This document shows, one piece after another, positions 12,978-19,095 of a DNA stretch of 19,095 nucleotides. Position numbers and translations under genes: made by a program. The notes below the pieces were generated by a model. It did not search any database and was not told the origin of the DNA. It saw only the letters and a program-made list of their open reading frames with translations. This stretch comes from RUG14871 sp045539425 (GTDB taxonomy: Bacteria; Bacillota_I; Bacilli_A; Erysipelotrichales; Erysipelotrichaceae). The stretch is from NCBI GenBank assembly GCA_045539425.1, contig JAZQFH010000023.1, positions 1 to 19,095 on the forward strand, read 5' to 3'. Positions within the stretch are counted from its first letter, which is position 1, and every line of letters starts with the position of its first letter.

Positions 12978-14630
12978 ATGGATTATCAGAAATTAGCCGA
13001 TTTACTGTTCCCGCAGATCACCAAGACTCCGCAGGAATATGAAGATATGTTTCCGAAACGGGATCTGCCGAAGGGTGCGGAAGTCCTCCGTATGGCACCG
13101 AGCCCGACGGGTTTTATCCACCTCGGAAATCTCTACGGCACTTTAGCCGATGAGCGCGTGGCACACCGCTCCAACGGCATCCTCTACTTACGTATCGAAG
13201 ACACCGATGACAAGCGGAAAGTCGACGGCGCGGTGGAGACACTCTTAAAGACATTCAAATACTTTGAGATCCCGTTCGATGAAGGCGCGGAAGTCGATCC
13301 GAACAACGGCAACGCCTACGGTCCTTACTATCAGAGACAGCGTGCCGAAATCTATCAGTGCTTCGCGAAGGATCTCGTATCCCGCGGCCTGGCCTATCCG
13401 TGCTTCTGCTCGGAAGAGGAACTCGATGAGATCCGTCAGAAACAGACGGAACTCAAGGTTACCACCGGCTACTACGGTGAGTGGGCAAAATGCCGCAACC
13501 TCACATTAGAGGAAGTTGAAAAGCATCTTGCGAACCACGATCTCTTCACGGTCCGTCTCAGAGCCAACGGCGACATCAACAAGAAGCACAGCTTCCACGA
13601 TGAGATCAAGGGAGATATCACGGTAACCGAAAACGATCAGGATGTCGTTCTCTTAAAGCAGGACGGAATCCCGACATATCACTTCGCGCACGCCATCGAT
13701 GACCATCTCATGCGTACGACGGTTGTCCTGCGCGGTGAAGAATGGCTCGGAACACTGCCGGTCCACATCGAACTGTTCAATGCCTTGGGTTTTGAACGTC
13801 CGAAATATGCCCATACATCCCAGTTAATGAAGATCGACAACGGCGTCAAGCGCAAGCTCAGCAAGCGGAAAGACCCGGAGCTCTCTCTGGATTACTACCG
13901 CCACCTCGGCTATCATCCGTATGCCGTCAAGATCTATCTTATGACACTTCTGAACTGGAACTTTGAGGAATGGTTCCTCAAACATCCGGATACACCGATC
14001 GAGGAATTCGATTTCAAGCTGAAGAACATGGGACAGTCCGGTGCGCTGTTTGACTTGGCCAAGCTGGACAACATCTCCAAGACCTACCTTTCCAAATTCT
14101 CTCTGGAAGAGATGAAGGACTGGCTCAGAAAGTTCGCACAGGAATTCCGTCCGGACAAATGCGACATCTACTTCAAAGATGAAGCCTATCTGGACAAGAT
14201 CCTCTCCCTGGGCATGGGCCTGGAATTAAAGAAGAGAAGAAAGGACTACGTGTGCTGCACGCAGATTCTGGACAGCATCTCCTACTACTTCGATGAGCTG
14301 CATCATCCGGAATACTCCTTCAAATATGAGAACGATCTCTGCTTAAAGATCATTGAAGATTTCGAAGCATCCTACGATATCAACGACAACAACAGCCAGT
14401 GGTTTGAAAAAGTCAAAGCCATTGCGGAAAAATACGGTTTCTGCACGGACATGAAAGAATACCGCAACAATCCGGGCAATTATCCGGGAAGCGTCAGCGA
14501 TGTCGCGGAAATCATCCGCATTGCCATCACCGGTTTAAGCAATACCCCGGACCTTTATACAATTCAGAAGATCATGGGCACGGAACGTTCCATGCACCAC
14601 TTACAGATGGCGAAAGAAGCGCTGAAATAA
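12978..14630 (+). CDS. gltX: Glutamyl-tRNA synthetase (long form)
   Basis: Class I synthetase that charges tRNA with glutamate (Gln-tRNA probably being made indirectly, as in most Firmicutes; inference). The 550-residue protein has RMAPSPTGFIHLGNLYGTL (38-56) carrying the HIGH motif, YLRIEDTD, a zinc-like CFC (142-144) with C172 nearby, and RKLSKRKDP with an intact KMSKS equivalent (KLSKR, 293-297). Its C-terminal domain ends AIIT-type 'IRIAITGLSNTPDLYTIQKIMG', resembling the GluRS anticodon-binding end. It is some 60-80 residues longer than the usual bacterial GltX. A GlnRS-type specificity cannot be excluded from motifs alone. A GGGAG site within the end of metG serves the ATG; the S66 peptidase gene starts 4 bp after the stop. 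Confidence 0.88.
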   Translation: MDYQKLADLLFPQITKTPQEYEDMFPKRDLPKGAEVLRMAPSPTGFIHLGNLYGTLADERVAHRSNGILYLRIEDTDDKRKVDGAVETLLKTFKYFEIPFDEGAEVDPNNGNAYGPYYQRQRAEIYQCFAKDLVSRGLAYPCFCSEEELDEIRQKQTELKVTTGYYGEWAKCRNLTLEEVEKHLANHDLFTVRLRANGDINKKHSFHDEIKGDITVTENDQDVVLLKQDGIPTYHFAHAIDDHLMRTTVVLRGEEWLGTLPVHIELFNALGFERPKYAHTSQLMKIDNGVKRKLSKRKDPELSLDYYRHLGYHPYAVKIYLMTLLNWNFEEWFLKHPDTPIEEFDFKLKNMGQSGALFDLAKLDNISKTYLSKFSLEEMKDWLRKFAQEFRPDKCDIYFKDEAYLDKILSLGMGLELKKRRKDYVCCTQILDSISYYFDELHHPEYSFKYENDLCLKIIEDFEASYDINDNNSQWFEKVKAIAEKYGFCTDMKEYRNNPGNYPGSVSDVAEIIRIAITGLSNTPDLYTIQKIMGTERSMHHLQMAKEALK

Positions 14631-14634
14631 CACC

Positions 14635-15654
14635 ATGCGTTATCCGGAATTTTTAAAGAAACATGACACGATCGCCCACGTTGCACCGAGCTTCGGTGTG
14701 ACGGGAGAGCCGTATACAACACAGTACTATGAAGCCAGAAGAAAATTTGAAGAGCTCGGCTATACCATAAAGGAAGCCGAAAGCCTCTACAAAATGGGCA
14801 AGGCCGCCAGCAACACCGCGGCAGCACGCGCGAAAGAATGGATGGATGCCTATCTGGATGAAACAGTGGATTTTGTCCACTCCGTGGCCGGAGGAGAGCT
14901 GATGATGGAGATTCTTCCCCTCATCGATTTCCATACCCTGATTCACGCCAAACCGAAATGGTTCATGGGCTACAGCGACAACACGTATATGACATTTCTG
15001 CTGAATACCATCTGCGATGTTGCCAGCATTTACGGCAACTGCGTGGAAAACTTCGGTATGGAAAACTGGCATAAATCCCTGAAGGAATCCTATCAGATCA
15101 TGCAGGGAAAACGCCTGAGCCAGAAGAGCTATCCGAAATTCGCCATCAATGACGTCAGCCACATCGAAGGCATGGAGCTGGCGGATTACGATCTGACGGA
15201 ACGCAACCGCATCTTCACCTCTACCGGGGAAGATATGACACTCAAAGGACGTTTGATCGGCGGATGCATGGACTGCCTGGTGACCCTGGTCGGTACACCG
15301 TACGATATGGTTGAGGAATTCAAGGAACGCTACAGCGAAGACGGAGTCCTCTTCTATATGGAAGCATACGACTACAGCCCAGTCGGCATCGTCCGCACCC
15401 TTCTGCAGATGAAGGAAGCAGGCTGGTTCGACGGCTGCAGCGGAATTCTCTTCGGCAGAAGAAAACAGCGCGATCCGTTCTTCGGACTCACCTATGAAGA
15501 AGCCCTGCATTCCGTACTGGATGATCTGAACATCCCGTACGCCTATGAAATGGATTTCGGACACGTACCTCCGGCATGGACGCTCATCTCCGGAAGTGTC
15601 GCAACCGTGGAAATCAAAAACCATAAGGCAAGCATTACATATGAATTGAAATAG
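14635..15654 (+). CDS. S66 family LD-carboxypeptidase / MccF-like peptidase
   Basis: Serine peptidase of family S66, 339 residues, cytoplasmic by lack of a signal peptide. Family members trim the terminal D-Ala from muropeptide tetrapeptides in peptidoglycan recycling (LdcA) or cleave microcin C-type aminoacyl-nucleotide toxins (MccF). The visible Ser-Glu-His triad is S114 in GYSDNT, E243 in FYMEAYD and H310 in DFGHVPP. The substrate loop is SVAGGE where LdcA usually has a 'RGGYG' type. Triad spacing and length are closer to MccF than to the shorter LdcA. Being cotranscribed with two aminoacyl-tRNA synthetase genes, a role in clearing aminoacyl-nucleotide inhibitors is conceivable but is inference. 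Weak Shine-Dalgarno; 4 bp after gltX. Confidence 0.88.
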   Translation: MRYPEFLKKHDTIAHVAPSFGVTGEPYTTQYYEARRKFEELGYTIKEAESLYKMGKAASNTAAARAKEWMDAYLDETVDFVHSVAGGELMMEILPLIDFHTLIHAKPKWFMGYSDNTYMTFLLNTICDVASIYGNCVENFGMENWHKSLKESYQIMQGKRLSQKSYPKFAINDVSHIEGMELADYDLTERNRIFTSTGEDMTLKGRLIGGCMDCLVTLVGTPYDMVEEFKERYSEDGVLFYMEAYDYSPVGIVRTLLQMKEAGWFDGCSGILFGRRKQRDPFFGLTYEEALHSVLDDLNIPYAYEMDFGHVPPAWTLISGSVATVEIKNHKASITYELK

Positions 15655-15675
15655 TCGTGTTCTTCACGGCTATTT
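15649..15675 (+). terminator. Hairpin overlapping the S66 peptidase stop codon
   Basis: AAATAGTCGTG and CACGGCTATTT form an 11-bp stem (one G-U) with a TTCTT loop. The TAG stop lies in the 5' arm. Only a short T-tract follows (ATTTTC), so it may be a leaky terminator that lowers read-through into surE. Confidence 0.55.
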
Positions 15676-15700
15676 TCAAAAAAGAAAGGAAACAGTGCAC

Positions 15701-16471
15701 ATGAGAATCTTAGTCACAAACGATGACGGCATTACCGCTCCGGGGATCCGCTCTCTGGTTAACGCCTTAAAACCGCTGGGTGACATCACCGTCGCAGCCC
15801 CTGCCGAACAGCAGACCGCCAAGGGAAATGCCATGACCTATGACCGGAAGCTGATTGTCGAGCGCTACGATTTTGAGGAAGGCATCCCGGCATACAAGGT
15901 ATACGGAACACCTCGGGACTGCATCTATGCGGCACTGGACGCCTTCATGGAAGAAAAACCGGACCTGGTGGTTTCCGGCATCAATGAAGGAGCCAACCTT
16001 TCCAACTGCTGCGTCTCCAGCGGAACCATCGGAGCCGCTACCGGTGCCTATGAAGAGGGACTTGTCGCCATTGCGACTTCCCTGGACTTCGGAAGTGAAT
16101 ATCCCTACGACCGCTTTGCGCCATACATCAGGGATATCGCGGCCTGGTTTGTGAAACAGCCGTTCTCACACGATTTCATACTGAGCGTGAACCTGCCGAA
16201 TCCGAAAGACGGAATCGTCAAAGGTGTCACGGTCGGCGACTACGGCGGCAGGCAGGTCTTCCTTTCCAAATATGTCATTACCGATGAGACAGACGGCAGA
16301 ATCACGCTGACCATGCAGGGAAGCGGCGTCTCTTTTGAGAATGTCACGGAGGATCTCGATCATGACATGTACGCCCTTTCCCAGGGGTACATCGTTCTGA
16401 CTCCGCTCGATGATGACGTCGTAAAAAAGGATTCCCTCTCGCAGTTGAAATCCTATATCACACATATATAA
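15701..16471 (+). CDS. surE: 5'/3'-nucleotidase SurE
   Basis: Metal-dependent phosphatase acting on nucleoside monophosphates, 256 residues. The N-terminus MRILVTNDDGITAPG is the family signature, with metal ligands D8 and D9. VSGINEGANLS (about 91-101) carries the next ligand asparagine (N95), and SSGTIGAATGAYEEG follows. The usual metal-site serine near position 39 appears as Thr (APAEQQTAKGNAMT), a mild departure. The start is the ATG at 15701, since MRILVTNDDG is the normal N-terminus; a GTG two codons upstream is nearer the AAAGGA site but less likely. The long end overlaps nothing; the stop is followed within bases by the IS200-type element. Confidence 0.93.
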   Translation: MRILVTNDDGITAPGIRSLVNALKPLGDITVAAPAEQQTAKGNAMTYDRKLIVERYDFEEGIPAYKVYGTPRDCIYAALDAFMEEKPDLVVSGINEGANLSNCCVSSGTIGAATGAYEEGLVAIATSLDFGSEYPYDRFAPYIRDIAAWFVKQPFSHDFILSVNLPNPKDGIVKGVTVGDYGGRQVFLSKYVITDETDGRITLTMQGSGVSFENVTEDLDHDMYALSQGYIVLTPLDDDVVKKDSLSQLKSYITHI

Positions 16472-16472
16472 T

Positions 16473-16505
16473 AAGTATCCACCAGCCAAGCTGGTGGTTT
16501 TACTT
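16473..16505. repeat. IS200 right-end hairpin; also likely surE terminator
   Basis: CCACCAGC-CAA-GCTGGTGG (16479-16497) is a perfect 8-bp stem followed by TTTTA. Outer bases AAGTA (16473-16477) and TACTT (16501-16505) extend it across a small internal loop. Starting one base after the surE stop codon, it can serve as a plus-strand terminator. Confidence 0.75.
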
Positions 16506-16509
16506 ATGC

Positions 16510-16556
16510 GGGCATAGCCCTGCCCCCACAGCAGCGCTTTACAGCGCAAAATGTGG
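16510..16556. repeat. Two further stem-loops inside the IS right end
   Basis: GGGC-ATA-GCCC (16510-16520) and a nested structure follow: CCACA/TGTGG (16526-16530 with 16552-16556) enclosing GCGCT-TTAC-AGCGC (16534-16547). They lie between the end hairpin and the tnpA stop and may insulate the transposase gene from read-through. Confidence 0.5.
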
Positions 16557-16569
16557 TCTGCGACGTGCT

Positions 16570-17040
16570 CTACTTCTTAGTACCCGTAAACGGATCCTCT
16601 ATTTCCAGTGTTAACTGCTCGGCTATCTGGTCTTCCTTTAATTGATTCTGTATGTATTCCTGTATCTTCTTGGTGTTCTTTCCTACTGTATCCACATAAT
16701 AGCCTCGACACCAGAATTCTCTGCTTCGATACTTATATCGCAGATTCCCCCATTTCTCATATATGATTTGTGAACTTCTTCCTTTCAGGTGTCCCATAAA
16801 ATAACTCACGCTCATCTTCGGCGGTATCTCCAGCAACATATGGATATGGTCTACGCAGACCTCCGCCTCAATGATGTTCACGCCTTTTCATTCGCACAGA
16901 TCTCTTAGTATTTTCCCTATTTCCAATCTCCTTGAATCATAAAAGGCTTTTCTCCGATACTTCGGCGCAAACACTACATGATACTTACAGTTCCATTTCG
17001 TGTGTGATAAACTATGTATGTCATCAAGTTTACTTGTCAT
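16570..17040 (-). pseudogene. tnpA: IS200-type transposase TnpA, interrupted by in-frame TGA
   Basis: HUH/Y1 single-strand transposase. Starting at the ATG at 17040 (GGAGGAGG just upstream), the frame reads SLSHTKWNCKYHVVFAPKYRR and stops at TGA (16890-16888, codon 51). The same frame continues KGVNIIEAEVC, then DHIHM (the HUH pair), SYFMGHLKGRSS, FWCRGYYVDTVGKN and EYIQNQ (catalytic tyrosine) to a TAA/TAG at 16570. Removing that one stop gives the normal length of about 156 aa with no frameshift. The first piece lacks every catalytic residue. The second could only restart at the GTG at 16881, without a good ribosome site, and would miss the first strands of the fold. So the copy is probably dead or needs a transposase in trans. 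Confidence 0.88.
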
Positions 17041-17145
17041 GACTTCCTCCTCCGTTCTATTTCTTATCGTAGTTTCGCAGACCACGATTTCATTATAACG
17101 GCGGAGGTCCTTTTTTTCATTATCTCTCCGCTAAAGCTTTCTCTC

Positions 17146-17166
17146 ACCCCTAGCCAAGCTAGGGGT
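17146..17166. repeat. IS200 left-end hairpin
   Basis: CCCCTAGC-CAA-GCTAGGGG (17147-17165) is a perfect 8-bp stem plus one A-T pair, followed by TTTTAT. The loop and inner bases match the other end of the element. Confidence 0.75.
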
Positions 17167-17182
17167 TTTATTTGACAAAAAC

Positions 17183-17205
17183 AGAGAAGACCACGTGTCT
17201 TCTCT
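17183..17205 (+). terminator. Hairpin between the IS and pfp, possibly the original surE terminator
   Basis: AGAGAAGAC and GTCTTCTCT form a perfect 9-bp stem with a 5-nt loop (CACGT). On the plus strand TTAACTTTT follows; on the minus strand GTTTTTGT follows. It could have terminated surE before the element was inserted, or it may act on either strand. Confidence 0.5.
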
Positions 17206-17233
17206 TAACTTTTAAGCCGATTTATCTTATAAT
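17205..17233 (+). promoter_or_regulatory. pfp promoter
   Basis: TTAACT (17205-17210), a 17-nt spacer and TATAAT (17228-17233). The -35 touches the end of the preceding hairpin. A perfect TTGACA at 17172-17177 at the IS edge has no -10 at the right distance. Confidence 0.65.
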
Positions 17234-17271
17234 TTGATATAGAGATAAGTAAAAAAAAAAGGAGTATCATT

Positions 17272-18933
17272 ATGAAAATCACACCACTGCAGAAAGCCAG
17301 ATACGAATATCAGCCGAAATTACCCGGTATGCTCCGTCACGGAATCAAAGAGATCTGTGTCAAGGAAGGCGAAGCCACGCAGAGCGTAGCGGACCAGGAA
17401 AAGATCCAGGCATTATTCCCGAACACATACGGCAAAAAGGAAATCACCTTCCAGAAGGGTCAGAATACTTCCGCTGCCAAGAAGCAGGTGGTCGGCGTAA
17501 TCCTGTCCGGCGGACAGGCACCTGGCGGACACAACGTCGTCTGCGGTTTATATGACGCATTAAAAGCAACCGATCCTGAAAATGTCCTTTACGGATTCAA
17601 GAACGGCCCGATCGGCTTATTAAAAGATGACTATCTCGTCTTTGACGATGAATATATCAATCAGTACCGCAATACGGGCGGCTTCGATATCATCGGAAGC
17701 GGCAGAACAAAACTGGAAACGGAAGAACAGTTCGCCGTTGCCGCAGAAGTCTGCAAGAAACACGGCATTACTGCCATCGTGATTATCGGCGGTGATGACT
17801 CCAATACCAACGCCGCAGTCTTAGCCGAATACTTTGCGGCACATAACACCGGCGTACAGGTCATCGGCTGCCCGAAGACGATCGACGGTGACTTAAAGAA
17901 CGAAGACATCGAATGTTCCTTCGGTTTCGATACGGCAACCAAGACATACAGCGAACTCATCGGCAACATCGAACGTGATGCCAACTCCGCCAAGAAATAC
18001 TGGCACTTTGTCAAGGTCATGGGCCGTTCCGCTTCCCACGTCGCATTAGAGTGCGCCCTGGAAACACAGCCGAACATCTGCCTGATCTCGGAAGAAGTCG
18101 CAGCGAAGAAGATGTCCCTGTCCTCCATCGCGGACTACATCGCAGACGCCGTCGCAAAACGAGCCGCCAACGGCAACAACTTCGGTGTCGCCATCATTCC
18201 GGAAGGTGTCGTCGAATTCGTTCCGGAATTCTCCGCCCTGATCAAGGAAATCAACGAACTCCTGGCCGGCTCCAAGGCAGATGCCTTCAACGCTCTGGCT
18301 ACCTGGAAAGAGAAATACGCCTTCATCGAAGAAGGTTTATCCAAAGAAGCCATGGAAGTCTTCGCCATTCTGCCGGAAGGCATCCAGCAGCAGCTCTTCT
18401 TAGAGAGAGACCCGCACGGAAACGTTCAGGTATCCCTGATCGAATCCGAGAAACTCTTCTCCGCTTTAGTCAAAGCGAAACTGGAAGAGAGAAAGAAAGC
18501 CGGAACATACAGCGGCAAGTTCAGCCCGCTGCACCACTTCTTCGGATATGAAGGAAGATGCGCCTTCCCGTCCAACTTCGATGCAGACTACTGCTACTCC
18601 TTAGGATACAACGCCTTCATGCTGATCCAGTACGGATACAACGGATACCTCTCCAAGGTCTCCAACCTGTCCAAACCGGCAGAAGAATGGGTCGCCGGCG
18701 GTATGCCGATCACGAAGATGATGAACATCGAACGCAGACACGGCGAAGACAAACCGGTCATCCGCAAGGCTTTAGTCGAATTAGACGGCAAACCGTTCAA
18801 ATACTTCGAAGCCAACCGTGATACTTGGGCAGTCGAAACAGCTTACACATATCCGGGTGCCATTCAGTACTACGGACCGACGGAAGTCTGTGATTTGACA
18901 ACCAGAACACTGGCGCTCGAAAAAGGAGAATAA
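17272..18933 (+). CDS. pfp: Pyrophosphate-dependent phosphofructokinase (long form)
   Basis: Interconverts fructose 6-phosphate plus PPi with fructose 1,6-bisphosphate plus Pi, a reversible, ATP-sparing glycolytic step. The 553-residue protein belongs to the long PFP group: GVILSGGQAPGGHNVV (75-90), GGDDS (173-177) and PKTIDGDLKN (201-210), MGRSASHVALE (250-260) and IPEGVVEF. The second Asp of GGDDS and the Lys of PKTIDGD (K202) are the residues that distinguish PPi-dependent from ATP-dependent enzymes. The start is supported by AAGGAG 8 nt before the ATG. It is monocistronic: its own promoter upstream and a strong terminator after the stop. Codons are noticeably C-ending and uniform, suggesting high expression. 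Confidence 0.94.
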   Translation: MKITPLQKARYEYQPKLPGMLRHGIKEICVKEGEATQSVADQEKIQALFPNTYGKKEITFQKGQNTSAAKKQVVGVILSGGQAPGGHNVVCGLYDALKATDPENVLYGFKNGPIGLLKDDYLVFDDEYINQYRNTGGFDIIGSGRTKLETEEQFAVAAEVCKKHGITAIVIIGGDDSNTNAAVLAEYFAAHNTGVQVIGCPKTIDGDLKNEDIECSFGFDTATKTYSELIGNIERDANSAKKYWHFVKVMGRSASHVALECALETQPNICLISEEVAAKKMSLSSIADYIADAVAKRAANGNNFGVAIIPEGVVEFVPEFSALIKEINELLAGSKADAFNALATWKEKYAFIEEGLSKEAMEVFAILPEGIQQQLFLERDPHGNVQVSLIESEKLFSALVKAKLEERKKAGTYSGKFSPLHHFFGYEGRCAFPSNFDADYCYSLGYNAFMLIQYGYNGYLSKVSNLSKPAEEWVAGGMPITKMMNIERRHGEDKPVIRKALVELDGKPFKYFEANRDTWAVETAYTYPGAIQYYGPTEVCDLTTRTLALEKGE

Positions 18934-18955
18934 TACTCTTTCATTCAAGACACCA

Positions 18956-18981
18956 AACGGGAAAAAACTTTCCCGTTTTTT
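18956..18981 (+). terminator. pfp terminator
   Basis: AACGGGAAA and TTTCCCGTT form a perfect 9-bp stem with an AAAC loop, running directly into a six-T tract (18976-18981). It is a strong intrinsic terminator 22 bp after the stop. Confidence 0.9.
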
Positions 18982-18994
18982 CTTTGTCTTTTCC

Positions 18995-19000
18995 TATAAT
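18995..19000 (+). promoter_or_regulatory. -10 box for the terminal CatA-like gene
   Basis: TATAAT lies 28 nt before the ATG in an AT-rich stretch. The -35 region falls in the pfp terminator and matches poorly. Confidence 0.45.
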
Positions 19001-19028
19001 ATATATAGATAAATAAGAAGGTATTTTC

Positions 19029-19095
19029 ATGAGCAAGCACTACATCGATATGGATAACTATCCCAGAGCCGCACATTTCGCCTATTTCCGCTCCC
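19029..19095 (+). CDS. CatA-like acetyltransferase, N-terminal fragment
   Basis: The first 22 codons of a gene that runs off the window: MSKHYIDMDNYPRAAHFAYF. The pattern 'Y-I-D-x-x-N-Y-P-R-x-x-H-F-x-Y-F' resembles the start of chloramphenicol acetyltransferase family (CatA-like) proteins, which transfer acetyl from acetyl-CoA to a hydroxyl group. Many chromosomal members in Firmicutes have unknown substrates, so drug resistance should not be assumed. The start is supported by AGAAGG (19016-19021) 7 nt before the ATG. The catalytic histidine motif would lie outside the window. Confidence 0.6.
   Translation, partial: MSKHYIDMDNYPRAAHFAYFRS

Larger units (their letters stand above)
16473..17170. 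mobile_element. IS200-type (IS200/IS605 family) insertion sequence, about 0.7 kb
   Basis: The element carries only a TnpA-type Y1 transposase gene and no tnpB, and is near the usual IS200 size. Its limits are set by two hairpins of the same orientation and near-identical core (AGC-CAA-GCT, then GG, TTTTA): 16479-16497 and 17147-17165. Direct (not inverted) subterminal hairpins are the mark of this family, whose single-strand transposition makes no target duplication. Relative to tnpA (minus strand) the left end is at 17147-17165. The exact cleavage points cannot be fixed without comparing copies or an empty site. It sits between surE and pfp. Confidence 0.85.

Noticed and set aside
14653..15624. 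323-codon open frame antisense to the S66 peptidase
   Set aside because: It is the complement of a gene with a full catalytic triad; the translation shows no recognisable fold and arises from codon bias.
16882..16890. Frameshift in the IS200 transposase
   Set aside because: Both halves lie in the same phase (17040 to 16570); a single TGA explains the break.
17172..17177. Perfect TTGACA at the IS edge as the pfp -35
   Set aside because: The base run 17 nt downstream is GTGTCT, not a -10; the TTAACT-17-TATAAT pair nearer the gene fits better.

Overview
This window is a piece of a Firmicutes (Bacillota) chromosome. Several features say so: the conserved block tilS-hpt-ftsH-hslO-dusB-lysS, a tRNA-sensing T-box leader, a DUF1146 small membrane protein, strong Shine-Dalgarno sites and U-tailed intrinsic terminators. 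The pyrophosphate-dependent phosphofructokinase, the divergent MetRS-like and long GluRS-like enzymes and the low-to-mid GC content would fit Erysipelotrichia or a related gut lineage. That placement is inference from protein style, not from a search.

Layout. At 1-623 (+) lie the 3' end of a thioredoxin-fold protein gene and a small lipoprotein gene. At 624-1425 there is a gene-poor gap; its only supportable gene is a 48-residue ORF on the minus strand (912-1058) with a GTG start, a Shine-Dalgarno site inside a 7-bp hairpin and an upstream TATAAT. At 1426-10882 every gene is on the minus strand, in the transcribed order: deoxyinosine-type DNA glycosylase, DUF1146 protein, WecA/TagO-type phosphosugar transferase, tilS, hpt, ftsH, hslO, dusB, lysS. 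Terminators and internal promoters split this run into at least four units (glycosylase to wecA; tilS-hpt-ftsH; hslO-dusB; lysS under a lysine-type T-box). At 10883-10983 is a divergent promoter region. At 10984-16471 (+) is a tightly packed run of metG-like, gltX, an S66 LD-carboxypeptidase and surE. At about 16473-17170 is an IS200-type insertion sequence whose single transposase gene, on the minus strand, is interrupted by an in-frame TGA. Then comes the PPi-dependent phosphofructokinase gene (17272-18933) with its own promoter and terminator, and the window ends in the first 22 codons of a CatA-like acetyltransferase.

How the genes fit together. The window is mostly housekeeping: tRNA charging (lysS, metG-like, gltX), tRNA modification (tilS, dusB), protein quality control (ftsH, hslO), purine salvage and nucleotide turnover (hpt, surE), cell-envelope polymer initiation and peptidoglycan-peptide trimming (wecA-like, S66 peptidase), base-excision repair, and glycolysis. 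The more unusual parts are the T-box on a class II lysS, a MetRS-like enzyme whose KMSKS loop reads KASSS, the IS200 copy with a stop codon before all its catalytic residues, and genes (tilS, wecA, glycosylase) that lack a Shine-Dalgarno site and may have very short leaders. I see no CRISPR array, rRNA, tRNA, prophage or clear defence system here.
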